A stretch of DNA of 64,000 nucleotides from Blumeriella jaapii (Eukaryota; Ascomycota; Leotiomycetes; Helotiales; Drepanopezizaceae): positions 107,001 to 171,000 of the forward strand of contig VWND01000027.1 of NCBI GenBank assembly GCA_009599575.1, written 5' to 3'. Of this stretch, positions 20,833 to 33,221 are shown piece after piece. Each line of letters begins with the position of its first letter. The stretch's first letter is position 1. The notes below the pieces were generated by a model, which saw nothing but the letters and a program-made list of their open reading frames with translations, was not told the DNA's origin and did not search any database. Made by a program: the position numbers and the translations under genes.

Positions 20833-22967
20833 ATGGGCGTCTTCTCCTATGTAAAGAGCCTCTACGATCTCGACACGATTGATACGCGCTTCACCAGCTC
20901 GTCTTCGACACCCTACAAGTCTGTGATCGAGGCCCGCTCCCATCCTGACTCCAAGACGACGCGGGACCATTCGGTGCCAGGTGTTGGAGTCAAGACAGAC
21001 CACAGTGGTCGGCCCATCGCCCAACCGTCGAAATGGAACACGCCCGAGTTCTATTTCTACTACTTTGTCTTCATTACCGTTGTACCATACATGTTCTGGA
21101 TAGCATACGATGTTTCGAGGCGTATGTACCGCCTTACTTCTCCTGGGTCTATAGTGTATTGACGTGGTGCAGCATCGCACCCGAATTACCACAAGTTTGA
21201 GTCGCATCTGAGCGAGGGCTGGGTCCCTGGGCGAAAGATTGTATGTTGGGCTGCGTAGAGCTCTTTTCGTTCGACTGACGCCCGCAGGACATCTCGGATG
21301 CCCAGTACAACTCGTTCCGTGAGAATTTGCCGTATCTTGCCATCCTCCTCGTCTCCCATCCTCTGCTTCGAAAGCTATACAATGCCTTCCGGCCATTACC
21401 CGCTAGAAATGGCTCTCCGAACGGAGCTTCGTCGCACATCTCTGTCGCAGATGGAGAGGCGCGCAAGGAGCAGAGAGCTTCGTTTGATTTCGCATTCGCG
21501 CTACTCTTTCTAATTGTCATACATGGATTCTCGGCACCAAAGGTTCTTGGGATTTTATATGCCAACTACGCTCTCGCCACCAAGCTGCCTAGAAATTACG
21601 TCCCATACGCCACGTGGATCTTCAACATTGGCATCCTCTTTGCCAACGAGCTGTGCGACGGGTACAAGTTCTCAGCACTTGCTGCATGGTACTCTCCTCT
21701 GGAGGGAGACCATCGTGCCAGTGCTGTCCATGCTTGGGGCCAATGGCTTGATGATCATGGTGGCATTATTCCAAGATGGGAGATTCTGTTCAACCTGACC
21801 GTACTGCGCCTCATAAGTTTCAATTTGGACCACTACTGGAGTCAGGATAGGAGAGCCGGAAGCCCTGTGGAAGTTAGCAGTCCCTCCTAAGCCACCTCGA
21901 TCAAGTACTAATGATCATAAGAAGAAACAACTTGACCCCTCGAATCTCCCCGAGAGAGAACGTATCTCCACCCCCGCGGCAATAAGTGACTACACCTTCC
22001 GCAATTACGTCGCCTATGCCATCTACGCCCCTCTCTACCTCACTGGACCCATCATAACCTTCAATGACTTCATCTCTCAGCTCAAATACCCCCCGGCGAG
22101 CATTGAAACGTCTCGCACCATCAAATACGGCATCCGTTTTCTCCTGTGTCTTCTCGCCATGGAGCTCCTCCTACACTTCGACTACTGCGTCGCCATCTCC
22201 AAGGGAGACCCCGTCTGGTCAGACTACAGCCCCGCTCAGCTCTCCCTCCTCTCTTACTTCAACCTGCACGTCCTCTGGCTCAAACTCCTCCTCCCATGGC
22301 GCTTCTTCCGCCTCTGGTCGCTCACCGACGGTATCGATCCGCCCGAGAACATGATTCGCTGCCTCTCGGATAGCCCGTCGACAGTCAAGTTCTGGCGCGG
22401 CTGGCACCGTTCCTACAACCGCTGGCTGGTTCGCTACATCTACATGCCCCTGGGTGGCGCCTCGAGCCGCACGTGGAAGTCAACCGTCAGGTCCATAATC
22501 AACTACGCGCTGGTCTTCACCTTCGTCGCGCTGTGGCACGACATTAGTCTGAACTTGTTGATCTGGGGCTGGATGATCGTGTTCTTCATGTTGCCCGAGG
22601 TTATCGCGGGCATGCTGTTCCCGAGAAAGAGATGGGAGAACAACCTGACGGGTTACCGGGTTCTGTGCGGGTTTGGCGTCGTAGGCAATCTACTTATGAT
22701 GATGATGGCTAACCTGGTGGGGTTTGCCGTGGGCGTCGAGGGCTTGAAGAGCATTATTTCGGGCATTTTCAGAGACTTCTCGGGTACGTTTATCCCCTAA
22801 AATTTGTTCCCCCTTCCCTCCAACCTTTCGCGAGCAAAGGCCTTTCCTAACTTCCCACAGGCATCGCCTTCCTAGTAACAGCCACCTGCGTGCTCTTTGT
22901 CGGGATCCAGGTGATGTTTGAGGTTAGAGAGAGCGAGATGCGCAAGGGCATCTTTTTGAAGTGTTGA
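20833..22967 (+). CDS. GUP1: GUP1 membrane-bound O-acyltransferase
   Basis: Endoplasmic-reticulum MBOAT enzyme that remodels GPI-anchor lipids (adds a C26 acyl chain); originally named glycerol uptake protein. Five exons, 20833-21121, 21173-21240, 21288-21872, 21922-22783 and 22861-22967, give 636 residues. Family marks are the N-terminal SLYDLDTIDTRFTSSSS, SHPNYHKFESHLSEGW after TM1, HGFSAPKVLGILYANY, FNLDHYW, PLYLTGPIITFNDF, CLSDSPSTVKFWRGWHRSYN and the catalytic-His segment FVALWHDISLNLLIWGWMI. About ten hydrophobic segments are evident. Intron 3 uses a weak donor (GTTAGC) but has a TACTAAT branch site. Length and motif order match fungal Gup1. Confidence 0.94.
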
Positions 22968-23452
22968 GTCTGGTCATTTGAAGACCGAAACTTTTGCCTA
23001 TTTAACAAGAAATACACACAATCAACCAGGTCTCCAGTTTCGCTCCTTCTAAACCCTTCCTTCTTTTCCGAAAATCAAGGATTGCAAGTCTAGCTTCTGC
23101 GTTGTCGTCTTTCCCCTTCCCTTCGGTGCAAGCGCCATGAGCTCGAAGAGGCGATGGGGTTCGATTGAAGCGAGACGGGATTGATACGATATGCGGCTCT
23201 TGAAAGCTAAAAGTTATCAGGTACCCCCTACACTTCAAGGCTTGTTTCAACGCTTGATTATCAACACCTCGAGGCCATGCTTTGCATACGCAACCCCGCC
23301 GCTCATAGCACAGTCACTTTCACACAGATCTCAAGTTGAGCGGCGTAGGAAACATGGATTCAATCCCCAGATCTACGCACAAGACGCGTGGGAAAAACTC
23401 TCCAAGAGTCAAAAAACCCACTGCACTAACTACCGCCACGCCGTCCATCCCA
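22968..23452. other. Convergent intergenic region
   Basis: Between the 3' ends of GUP1 and the SnoaL-like gene. No gene or repeat is supported. Confidence 0.5.
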
Positions 23453-24168
23453 TCACTCGCCATGAACGGCCTCGCCAAAGACGGCCTTCACGTCGAAATC
23501 CTTCCACACAAGCCTGCCATACACCATCTCCTTGTAAACCTTGCCCTCCTTGTTCCACCACAAGACGTCGAGGTTGACCATGCCGACCTTGTCCCCGGCC
23601 TTGGCCCCGGGCGGGAGGTGGCCGATGAAGGCCTCGGCGGGGTCGTTCGGTATTCTGAACCACACGACGTGCTCCATGATGGCGAACTGGCCTGGCGCGG
23701 AGCTGCCGTAGAGGGAGATGGCTTGGACGTGGAGATCACCGACGTTGGAGGTGACTTCAGCCTGGTGAGCATCGTTTTACGAGACGCGTGCGTGGGTGCG
23801 ATCAGAGGGCGGGAAGAAGATTTGGACCAAGCTTACAGGCACCGGCGACTTCATTCCAGCGAGGCAGGGGCGCGTTGACCACGCCGAGTGCTGAGCGGAC
23901 GGTCAGCGGAAATCCTGTCAAACGGACGGCCCGCGGAACCGCGCTTACGGATGTCGGTCATGACGAAATCATCGGTGTGGATCTCCGAGAGGATCTTCTG
24001 GTCGCCGGTCGTGAAGGCTTTCATGCAGAGCCTGATGCGGCCCAGCAGGACTTTGTCGGGGTGGTGCTTGATGCGGCTGTCGTCGAAGAGGGGATTGCCG
24101 TCCTCGTGGCATTGGTCGGGAGGAGGCTGCTCAGGGTGGCGCTTGTCGTGGCGGGCGTCGTTGGACAT
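23453..24168 (-). CDS. SnoaL/NTF2-like protein, unknown function
   Basis: Three exons, 23949-24168, 23837-23890 and 23453-23754, give 191 residues; introns are 58 and 82 bp. A polar N-terminus (MSNDARHDKRHPEQPPPDQ) precedes a roughly 130-residue NTF2-like cone fold: RIRLCMKAFTTGDQKILSEI, HTDDFVMTDI, then FTSNVGDLHVQAISLYGSS, EHVVWFRIP and NLDVLWWNKEGKVYKE. Members of this fold include SnoaL polyketide cyclases and ketosteroid-isomerase-like proteins. I see no catalytic set that fixes a reaction. The second acceptor (CTGAAG) was chosen because the alternative CACCAG site gives an immediate stop. A start at 24219 is also open but the extra residues look non-coding. Confidence 0.72.
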
Positions 24169-25328
24169 GGTGTCGATTCTGGGTAAGTACTGCCTTTCTT
24201 GATACGTATCAAGAGACAACTACGGGTGTAGGGAATGACACCCAGTGGCTGTCTTCCAGGGGAAAACGGTGGTCTTTATGGGCTCACTATACGTCCAGGT
24301 CTGACGTGCATTCACCTCCTCTACTGTCGATATCGCCTGTTGCGGCTGCTGCTGCGATACCTCTAGCCCGTGCTGGCATTGGGATAAGAGAGCGGCTGCA
24401 AAGAGCAAGTCAATACACCTTTGGGGGAGAGGAGGCAGAGTCCCGGGGGGTTGCAGAAGGAAGGAACACAGAGACACGATAGGGGGCCTGACGCTTACAC
24501 TACACCGAAGCTCGGTGGCAGGAAGAGGAGCGCTGGGTACAGACAACTTCGTCCTATATGCAAGCTCGCGAAGGACAGAGGAGTGACAGCTCGGGTTCTG
24601 CATCGATCGGTTGGACATGGCAAGTACAGCAATCGAGGACAGAAAGCAAAGCACCACGCCAGACGGCAACAACCGTGAGACCATCACGTATATCTGCCGA
24701 TCTACCCTACCTGCCTATCTCGTTCAGACGCATGACTGCAGTGCTTCATGAGGGACCAGCTACCTGTACCGGGTAATACCTGTGGTCTGGGTAGGTCAAA
24801 GTTACGACGCGGGGTTTGATACGGACACAACGAGCCAGGACATATCATTTGATCTTGAGCACACGGAGCAAATCTCAAGATGTGAGATCGCCGTGGGTTT
24901 GAGATCCGCACTGTGGTGCTGCTTCATGCTGTGTTGGCGTGACTGAGCTGGGGACGTCTGGAGGGAAGATCGCTTAGCACGATTAGCCGAGACGCCCCCC
25001 CTATGTCGATTGGGGAAAGAACTCAGTAGCACCGCGTTTGGCCTGACGGGTCAGGTTTCCTTGATAATGACCGCGGTGACATCTTCTAGGGTAAGGGGAG
25101 ATCAACGTATTCTTGTACTGCTTGCTTCTCTCTGCTCTATCAGTACGCAATGGTGCACTGCACTGTCCCCGCTCGTACACTACCATACCATTGAAAAGAT
25201 TCGTGTGTTAAGAAAAGAAACAAAACGGGACCAAGAGAATCTCTCGGACCCGATACTTCGTCAATCCCTTGACCTTGAAGGGTACCGAGGATTTGTGTTG
25301 GGACTTTCGTACTGATTGCACGGCCTAG
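24169..25328. other. Intergenic; no 5' exon for the downstream oxidase
   Basis: I searched both strands for the missing N-terminal cupredoxin exon (an HWHG block) of the multicopper oxidase that follows and found none. Short open frames carry no recognisable domain. Confidence 0.5.
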
Positions 25329-27196
25329 TTCCTATTGGCATGGCAGGGACGTATTTTTATCACTCCCACGTAGGCTTGCAGGCCATATCTTGCACCGGGC
25401 CTATGATCGTAAGCAGTGTTCCTGATCTCCCCCTCGGGAGTGTAATATCTCAGAAGAAATCCTGATCTCGCTAGATCACAGAAGCAGACAAGAACCCAGC
25501 TTATCACTATGACGGCGAGCGCATCGTATTCCTCACAGACGTCTGGCAGCAGGAAGAAAGGGTCATCCAGGAAGGCCTGGAACACCAACCGATCATCTAC
25601 GCCGGCGACCAAGAGATGGTTCTCATCAATGGTAAAGGTGGTGGGACGCGAGATGGAGTTCGATGCAATGATACGCTGTCTGTCATCAACGTGGACCCCA
25701 ACAGAACGTACAGATTCCGATTCATCGGCGGCACGGCAAACACCATCGCCAGCATCGGAATCGAAGGGCATCCAAGTCTTGCCATCATCGAAGCTGACGG
25801 GTGAGTTATCAATGCCAGCCCCATCCTATACTCAAGAGTATCTCGAGGCTGACTCCTTCCAGTGCCGATACACACAAGTTCAACACGTCTTTCATTCAGA
25901 TTGGTTCCGGCCAGCGTTTTAGTGCGCTTATCGAGACGCTGAAGAAACCTAAGAAACAGTATTATTACATCCAGCTCGAGTCGCGTGAGAGAGAAACCTT
26001 CGTCCGTAGCTACGCAGTGCTCAATTACGGGAAACCGATCAGTTCCAGCACACAGAAGTTCATGGCGCCGCTCACGCCGCCCGTCACATTGCCGCCTACC
26101 GACAACAACTGGCTGGAGTACCAGCTGAAGCCACGAGGGAACTCCATCTGTAAGTGACAGCCCTGGTTGTAACGGCTGTCTTTCAAAAGCCTGATCGGTC
26201 CGACGCCACTTGAAAGCTTAGGTCAGAAGCTGAAAGAACGTAGATAGAGCAGGCGATCTCCCAGAGGCATCAGAAGTGACTCGCAGAATCAACATCACGG
26301 TCCACTTGTCCCTACCAGGACTGCCCGCGCCCAAGCTCGTCTACCTCCAAAACGGCAAGGCCTGGGGCGAGAACACAGTGGACGAGCCATACCTCGTATC
26401 TCTCTATAAGAACAACGGCAAGAATTTTCCATCCATGGAACGCGCCTTGCTTCCCGGTAACGACGGATTGGATGTGAGTAATTGAATCCCGGAACTTCTT
26501 GCATTCTCTCAGGTTCAAGAACGTTGCTTGCGGAGCACTCGCTGACTTGCTCTCCTTTGTAGCCAGTGACTGTTGCTTTCCCGTTCAAAATTGGTGAGGT
26601 CGTGGAGATAGTACTCCAGAATACGGGGTCGGATGTCGGTGGCATGGAGACGCATCCCTGGCATGCCCATGGAGCTCATTACTGGGACTTGGGGTCTGGG
26701 CGAGGTGTATACAACCAGGCCGAGAATGAAGCGAAATGGGCCAGATCTCCAGGCAAACCTGTCAAAAGAGAGTAAGTGTATACACTGACGGGCCGCTACT
26801 CGTCATACCTCAGTCGAGGCAGACCAAGCTGACATGACAAAGTACCACAATGCTGTTCGGAAAGCAGGTCAATGCTGGGAACTACACTTTGTCGGAGTGG
26901 CGGGCTTGGCGACTGAGGGTTACGCAGCCAGGCGTTTGGATGGTTCACTGTCATATCTTGCCACACATGATCTTTGGCATGCAAACCGTGAGTCAATGTA
27001 CCCAAGTACCTCCCCTGAGAGTCGAATTGATACTCGATAGGTTTGGGTCATGGGCAATGCCAGCCAAGTGATGTCAGCGGACTACCCTGATGTCAAAGGG
27101 TATCTAGAGTATGGTGGAAGTGTGATGGGTAATGAAACGCACCATCCGGAGGTTGCAGTTGTCAATTTTGATGATGCGTGGACAGAGTCGCAGTGA
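25329..27196 (+). pseudogene. 5'-truncated ascorbate-oxidase-like multicopper oxidase
   Basis: Seven exons can be joined: 25329-25408, 25475-25800, 25863-26149, 26253-26473, 26563-26771, 26843-26987 and 27041-27196. The reading begins inside the first cupredoxin domain at GTYFYHSHVGLQAISCTGPMI (copper HSH). It runs through the second domain (LTDVWQQEERVI, VLINGKGG, YRFRFIGG) and the third (HPWHAHGAHYWDLGSG, then GVWMVHCHILPHMIFGMQ, the type 1/trinuclear cluster ligands). The upstream exons with signal peptide and HWHG motif are absent, so the gene lacks part of the trinuclear copper site. The remaining frame is intact, with good splice sites, so truncation may be recent, or a rearrangement or assembly fault. 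It would otherwise be a secreted fungal ascorbate/ferroxidase-like oxidase. Confidence 0.75.
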
Positions 27197-27378
27197 GCCG
27201 GGGGCGGTGCGAATGGTGCCAGTGGAAGGAGTACATGACTTTTTCGGCGACGAGACCAGAATGATTACCAGAAGGAGGACATTGTAAAGCTCGATGTTAA
27301 GCAATACAGTCATCTTGAATGCCCTCCTCGGAGTCTTATCACATTCAGAGCTCTCATGCCTCTTTTTGCGAATGGCTA

Positions 27379-29751
27379 TCATAGCTTGGCAGTGAATCCT
27401 GAGATAGCCTTTGCAAACGCAGCTCCATTAGGCGTGCGACCGAGATACTCTTCCAATAGGCCCATCTCGGGACGGCTCCCGCCTCGGCTGAGAATGAGCC
27501 TCCTATATCGTCGACCTTCTTCTCCGTTCATAGGATCGTTGGCGAATTTGGTCTGGTAAAGGTCGCTCGAGTAGACGGAGGATCTGTTAAAGGCTGACTA
27601 TCAGTATCTCTACACAGCACACAGATTCAAGGTACGCACATAACGTAGGTATAGTAGCCAGCATCGTAACCTCCAAACATATGAGAGAATCTGCTGTGTC
27701 CGACGCCCCATCCGTACCCTTCAGGGCCAAGCTCCGGGCCATGAAGGCCGGTGATCTCCTTGCGGATTCGGTTGTAAGTCTCGCCCGCATCCAGAGTCTT
27801 TGCCTCTTCGCGCGATACTGAGTGGACAGTCATGTCAAACTTTGCAAACGCGAGTTGTCGCTGCGTGAGTGGCGCCAGGGTGGTCTTATTAGTCGCAGCC
27901 AGCTTTTTCAGTAGCTCCAGTGGCGCCTTCTCAGGAGGTTCATGGGCGGCGGCGGCATTCTCGCGCTTCCAAGTCGCCATGTATTCGGGTGACAGGTGAG
28001 CATAGTGCCTCGACAACCGTTGGAGGATGACAGGGTCCCAGCAGAAGTTCTCGAGCATCCGACTAGGGAGCTCAACAAAGTCTTTGGCAACTTTTGTGCC
28101 GGATGTCTCTGCGAAGCGCGTCCGTCCAACCAGCGCGTGGATGCCGTGGCCAAGTTCATGGAACATGGTCACAACTACCCTATGCCTGACGAGTGTCGGT
28201 TTGGATGCGGTGGGCTGCTGAACGGACATCACGAGCGTCGTGCTGGGGTAAAATCGCTGGCCATCGGCTTTCTCAAATCCCTGTATCACGTCAGCATCTG
28301 TTGGACAACAGACTAGATGTCCTACCTACACTCTGGAAAGTGATGTTGCAAGCATGATCTCTCTTCCCGTCCCTTTTCAACAGGTCAAGATAGAGATACC
28401 CGAGAAAACCACCGCCTCCTGCCTCTTCGTCCCAGACCGCGTACGCCCAAACATCTTTGTGCCAGGTCATAGCCGATGCTTGCTGACCCTGCTTCTCCAT
28501 CAAGGTGGCCCTCGACTCGCTGGTTAGTTCCATGAAAACGACTCCAAAAAGCGTCTCAAAGTTCTCTAACAATCCTCGCACCGTTTCCGACAGAGTAAAG
28601 TATTCGGCAATTTTCGACTGATCTAGGTTCTCGCCCTTCTGCTCCATCAGGTTCATGTAGAACAACTGGTCCCAGAGGTACAGACGATCGTCAATCTCAG
28701 CTTCCTTGACTCCCTGAGATAGCAGATGCTCCCGTTTCAGCTTTCGCAAGTTCTCCCTATTTGACTCGGAAGCTGGCGCCGTCTTGTCCTGCAGGTCATC
28801 GAAAAGCGCTCTGACCGACTCGGCAGTCATCAGTCTGTCTTGAATCTTGAGGTCGGCATGAGAAGTATACCCGAGGATTTCTGCCTTCTCAGCTCGAAGC
28901 TCCAACATCTCCTTGAATAGAGGCACATTCTCGAGACATTTATTCTCAGTCCCGACGAACATCCGCCTTCTCGTTTCCGACCGCACGCAATTCTTGAAAC
29001 ACAAGTCCAGGTCCACGGTCCCAAATGTCAACTTGAACTGTCCCTCGCTCTCCCCCTCGCATTTTTCCAACGTACCCAGAGCATCTTGCGGGAATCCCTC
29101 CAATTCATCTGCTGTCAGCCAAAGGCCCCCATTCTCCATACGGATCCTCTTACTCCCCTCTGCCTCGATGTCATCGATCCTCTTGGCCACAACTTGAAAC
29201 CTCTCCTTCGAGTCGCCCTCCTTCAACGCCGCTCCACTCCGTTCTAAGCCCGAGATCTTACCGTCCAGATAATACGCGCACTCATCATTCAGCACCTCAC
29301 CCCGTTCCTTTACCGCCTTGAACAGCGCGTAGACTTCAGGCCGAGCCACAACCTCCAGCCCGTACTGAGACATCATCTTCACGCACTCGATTGATGCATC
29401 GCGGAGTTCTGAAGACGGATGTACGGATTTGAAGAGTGCAACAAGGGCGCCCGCTCTGGCACGCTGATTGCGGTCGTGGCACCAGGGGAGCACGAAATTG
29501 TCGAATGTGGCTTCTGAAGGCGAAATGGCCACGAGGGCATCGAGCGTGTTGCGGGAAGCGCTGATGGCATCTTTTGTGATGTCTGTGAGGTCTGAAGGGG
29601 TATGTGTGAAGGCAATAGGGAGCTGGGGCGGTTCTCGGAAGGTCTTGGTTGGCATCTTGGTGATGCTCTGAGATTTGAAGAACGTATTTGTAACATGGAT
29701 ATTCTGAGAATGAGAGAGTCCCAGACTAAGTGCCAGTTTTCTTGCAACCAT
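27379..29751 (-). CDS. M3 metallopeptidase, thimet oligopeptidase/saccharolysin (Prd1-like)
   Basis: Zinc endopeptidase that degrades short peptides in the cytosol or mitochondrial intermembrane space. Three exons, 28330-29751, 27640-28280 and 27379-27583, give 755 residues from the first ATG, or 723 from the internal MPTKTFREPPQ at 29655. The first 32 residues (MVARKLALSLGLSHSQNIH) are basic and amphipathic and could be a mitochondrial presequence. The catalytic motif is FHELGHGIHAL (HEXXH), with the downstream Glu in NFCWDP...LPSRMLENF. Other marks are YLYLDLLKRDGKRDHACNI, GHSRFSHMFGGYDAGYYTY and the terminal YSSDLYQTKFANDPMNGEEG. Family members are about 690-720 residues. It is convergent with the truncated oxidase. 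Confidence 0.94.
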
Positions 29752-30156
29752 GAATAAACATTTTACATATTGATGGAAATGAGTCTGAGATGGTTTGGTG
29801 ATGAGAAATGGCGAGGTGTCGTTCCATGAAAAAGTGGGTTTCGCTTGCAGACTTGCCCCACTTAAACTTCACCTCAGCATAACAACAACCACTTGAGATG
29901 CTTTCATGTTTTAATCAATAATAAACTAACTGCACACGGTCCCTAGAGTCCAGGCAGCGGCTCTGTAACCACTTAATTCCGTCAATGTATATTAGGCGCT
30001 TTTATGAAAATAAACGGGTAGCACTTTACACATGAAATGGTCTTGTAAAGTTGAACCAGCAGCTTTGAATCAACTTATTGATATTTATTTTCAGCTAGCA
30101 ATCGGAGCTAACCTCTCTAGAGTCACAACATCAGCATTTTATTAGCAAGATTACAT
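29752..30156. other. Intergenic, AT-rich, no gene
   Basis: Promoter side of the oligopeptidase and 3' flank of the next minus-strand gene. Nothing specific is recognised. Confidence 0.5.
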
Positions 30157-31277
30157 TCAGGCCCTCCTCTTTACTCCAGATCGAGGCATCCCGCCGCGCA
30201 CAAGTGATTCGACGGGCCGAATGTCTCGTCTTAGCTTCTCTTCCGTCGTTTCTCGAAAGTGGGCGTAGAAGGCGAGGAAATCCTCCACAGTGTGGCACAT
30301 CTCGCTGCACCATTCATTGTCGTGAATCCCGTACCTCCAACTCCACTCCGGATTATCCGCATTGCGGCAATATATTGCGTAGGAACCGCACTTCATCCAT
30401 CAGCATTAGCCTTAACCGGAACCTGCGACTCGGGATTTAAAGGCCGTGAGAAGCACGTACCCATTCGTGAGGGCCACCACCGATTTGGAACACTATGGCA
30501 ACTTCCCAGTCTGGCCACAGGTCCGTCCAATCCCTATACCAATCCTGCGGAACACCTTGCGAGAATTCGAAATCTTCCTCTGTGTCACTGTCCTCGCCAC
30601 GACGAAATGGCACATACACTAACTGGGTAACCTCCTCTTCAAGTGGATACACAAAGGAGATTTGTTGCGCGCTCCACTCGATCGATAGTCCTGTTGGTAA
30701 ATCAGCGTAAAATTCTGTAAGACTATACGAAATGCCTTAAAACCAATACCAATACAATCATCATGAAATTGAAGCATTGACAATGAGAAACAAGGAAGTG
30801 CTGACCTGGACCAGTAACGCCGCTAACAAGTGTCAACAGATATTCCAAATCTGTTGGAGGGAACTCTGCGACGTCAACACCAAGTGCTGTGATTTGCGCC
30901 TGGATTCCATCGAAGTACTCCCGCCTCGATTCTCCGTCGACTCCAAGCTGGTTGATATAAACTCCATCACTCACGACACCCGTATCAAGCAAAGTGGCCC
31001 GCAAATTTTCGTTCAGTACATCTCCTGGCGATTTGACGGATTCGGGGACACTGCCCTGGAATAATCGAAAGACTTCTCGTACATTCAGAAGATCGGCCGT
31101 TTTCGCTGACACTTTGGGAGGAAGTGGCTCTTGTTCCATAACGTCTACTGCGATGCGTAGTAGGAAGAAGTGATGTTCAGATACCGTTTGGCGGTACTGC
31201 TGCAGTGCATTCCGGATACTGGTACGCCGCTCATCATTCATGCTATCGGCTTTATCAGTTGGCTCTGAAGAATTCAA
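30157..31277 (-). CDS. KNR4/SMI1-like (SUKH-fold) protein, unknown function
   Basis: Three exons, 30806-31277, 30461-30690 and 30157-30390, give 311 residues; introns are 115 and 70 bp. About residues 120-260 look like the fungal KNR4/SMI1 (SUKH) domain: EFPPTDLEYLLTLVSGVTGPG, then WPDWEVAIVFQIGGGPHEW, CGSYAIYCRNADNPEW and HDNEWCSEMCHTVEDFLAFY. Yeast Knr4 links cell-wall-integrity signalling to wall synthesis, and bacterial SUKH proteins act as immunity proteins. Neither role can be assigned here. No signal peptide or membrane segment. The family call rests on overall pattern rather than a diagnostic motif. An alternative start is the internal MNDERR at 31241. Confidence 0.6.
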
Positions 31278-31866
31278 GTAGCGAAGCTAGTCTTTGTCAA
31301 CTCACAGAGCAAGCTACAAGTGGGCTGGGTTTACCAAAAGCATTATATGTTAATTTACGTACAGAGTTCTCGGGGAGTCTCGATCACTTTCCACTCGCAG
31401 TATCAGCTTTTACACGGCGCATCAGACATATAGCATATTATTATACATCTGCTATAGCTGTTCTAGCCGCACAGAAAAGCTAGAGTTAAAGCGGATGAAA
31501 ACGAATTGTCGTGTCAATAATCCGTCAGAGTCACGTGATTGATGCGTACGCTGCTTCCTTTTCATGCTTAATAATTTGCCCTCCACTTCAAAGGTTGCTG
31601 TGATGACTAAGTGGTTTATCAACCACCTACATACCTGACCTTGTCTCGACTAGCGCGACTAGCTCGACTAAGTAATGCTGCCTGGGATCAAGCTCGCTTA
31701 CAAGTAAACACGTTAAGCTTCCAGCGAGCAATTTCCAATTACACGCCGATCCTCAATAAATGGTTGTGAGATTTGTGGAATTTTTGATTGTTTAACGTTG
31801 ACACGTAGCAGTTTTTTTCGGATGCTACCGTACAATCGCTTGGCTGAGCTGTTTCTTGTTGACGAA
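31278..31866. other. Intergenic with E-box palindrome
   Basis: Between the start of the KNR4-like gene and the 3' end of the methyltransferase. TCACGTGA, a perfect E-box/Cbf1-type palindrome, is at 31531-31538, about 255 bp upstream of the KNR4-like start. A CTCGACTAG(C)-type short repeat lies at about 31645-31670. Confidence 0.5.
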
Positions 31867-33221
31867 CTAATCGATCAACTTGCATTCGATACAAACCTCA
31901 GGCTCACTCCCTTTCCAAATTCTTTTGATTTCCAGTCCACTTTTTGCCAGCAGGACCCTCCACTGACGCTCTGTTCTCTCCATACCACCCAGCGGGAACA
32001 TGGATATATCCATGATAGCTTCCTGCATAGAAGCATTTGAGTCTGGCAGCATCACATCTACCAAGAGCAGCTTGCTTTTCGGCTGCGCTCTTAGCAGGGG
32101 CACGACATTTTCTAGAATTGTTGTGCAATCACCGTCGCTCCAATTGTGTATAATATGGCGAAAGTGGTATATGTAAGCGTCCTTGACAGGCTGTGGGTTA
32201 AAAATGTCGTGCGTCATGAACTCCACTCCAGCGGGCGGGTTTGGATTGACTTCAAAAGTAGATGGCAGGTCTTGCACAATAAATCGACCCTTGAGGCCTG
32301 GGTTTCTCTGAAGAACTTCCTCCATGGTATGTCCTTGACCTCCTGCAGCATCGACGACGGCTATGTCCCCATCTTTTAAACCTAGCTTGCCAAGTTCGAT
32401 TCCCCATGGGTAAGCATCTGCAGGATCATGAGAGCGCATTCCGGCAACCATGTTCTCCGCTCGATCTGGGTGAGAACCGAGCCAAGTCCAGAGCTCTTCG
32501 CCGTGTGCCCATTTGAAAGGCGTTCCCGTTTCTTTCGTAGGTGCTTTGTACTGACGCTGCACAGACCTCAAGTCAGCAAGCTGCGTAAGTTGGTCGGTTG
32601 CGGTAAGTGAGTACCTCAGCTAAAGTTCGTGGCATGGCCATGATGGACGGAATCAAATCATGAAACATGAAGTTGCTGAAGGCGCGATGGGCAGGATGCA
32701 GATAAGGGGATCCAAGGGTCGTAAGTGTGTAACCTTTTGCTGATTCGCTGAACAGATTGGCAGCTATAAGCTGGCGGAACACACAAACTAAGAAGTCATA
32801 AGCACTGTGGGCAGCAGGAGTCAGATGAGGTAGAATAACCAATTATTATGTCGTCTGCTTTGGTAAATTCCACTATTTTCTGCACAGACAGTGACTTCCC
32901 GCCTGCAAACATCTCCCAGAGTCCAAGTTGCGAGACGATTTCGATCGCCGCGCTGACGTTGATCTGCGCATAAGTTAGAGAGTTTCGAATTTCTGTTTTC
33001 AGCAGGCGTAGACTGACCTGAAAGGTCCGAGGCCAGACCTCTGAATTAGGCTCATCCAGGAAGAAGAGAAGCTTTCGGACCTCAAGCTGTAGATTCTTGC
33101 GAGCAACGCGTGAGCGGCGCTCGTCTTCCGCTCTAACATCATTTGAGAGCTCGGTTGCCGCTTTTTTCACGTTTTCTAAGAGCTCCGTGATCTCTAATGC
33201 TGGGTCGTATCGATCACCCAT
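31867..33221 (-). CDS. SAM-dependent O-methyltransferase (sterigmatocystin OMT-like family)
   Basis: Transfers methyl from SAM to a hydroxyl, usually of a secondary metabolite. Four exons, 33018-33221, 32840-32963, 32615-32787 and 31867-32556, give 396 residues. The first intron is 54 bp and in frame, so it could be misread as coding; it has GTCAGT, CTCTAAC and GCAG signals. Visible marks are an N-terminal helical dimerisation region (INVSAAIEIVSQLGLWEMF), a winged-helix part (LIAANLFSE..YTLTTLGSPYL), the SAM motif VVDAAGGQGHTMEEVL, RFIVQDLP, FMTHDIFNPQPVKDA and the catalytic-His segment YHFRHIIHNWSDGDC. No polyketide or peptide synthase is nearby, so the substrate is unknown. It is one of several accessory oxidoreductase and transferase genes between 25 and 37 kb. 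Confidence 0.9.

Noticed and set aside
23453..24168. Polyketide cyclase assignment for the SnoaL-like protein
   Set aside because: The fold call is reasonable but no catalytic residues or pathway genes support cyclase activity.
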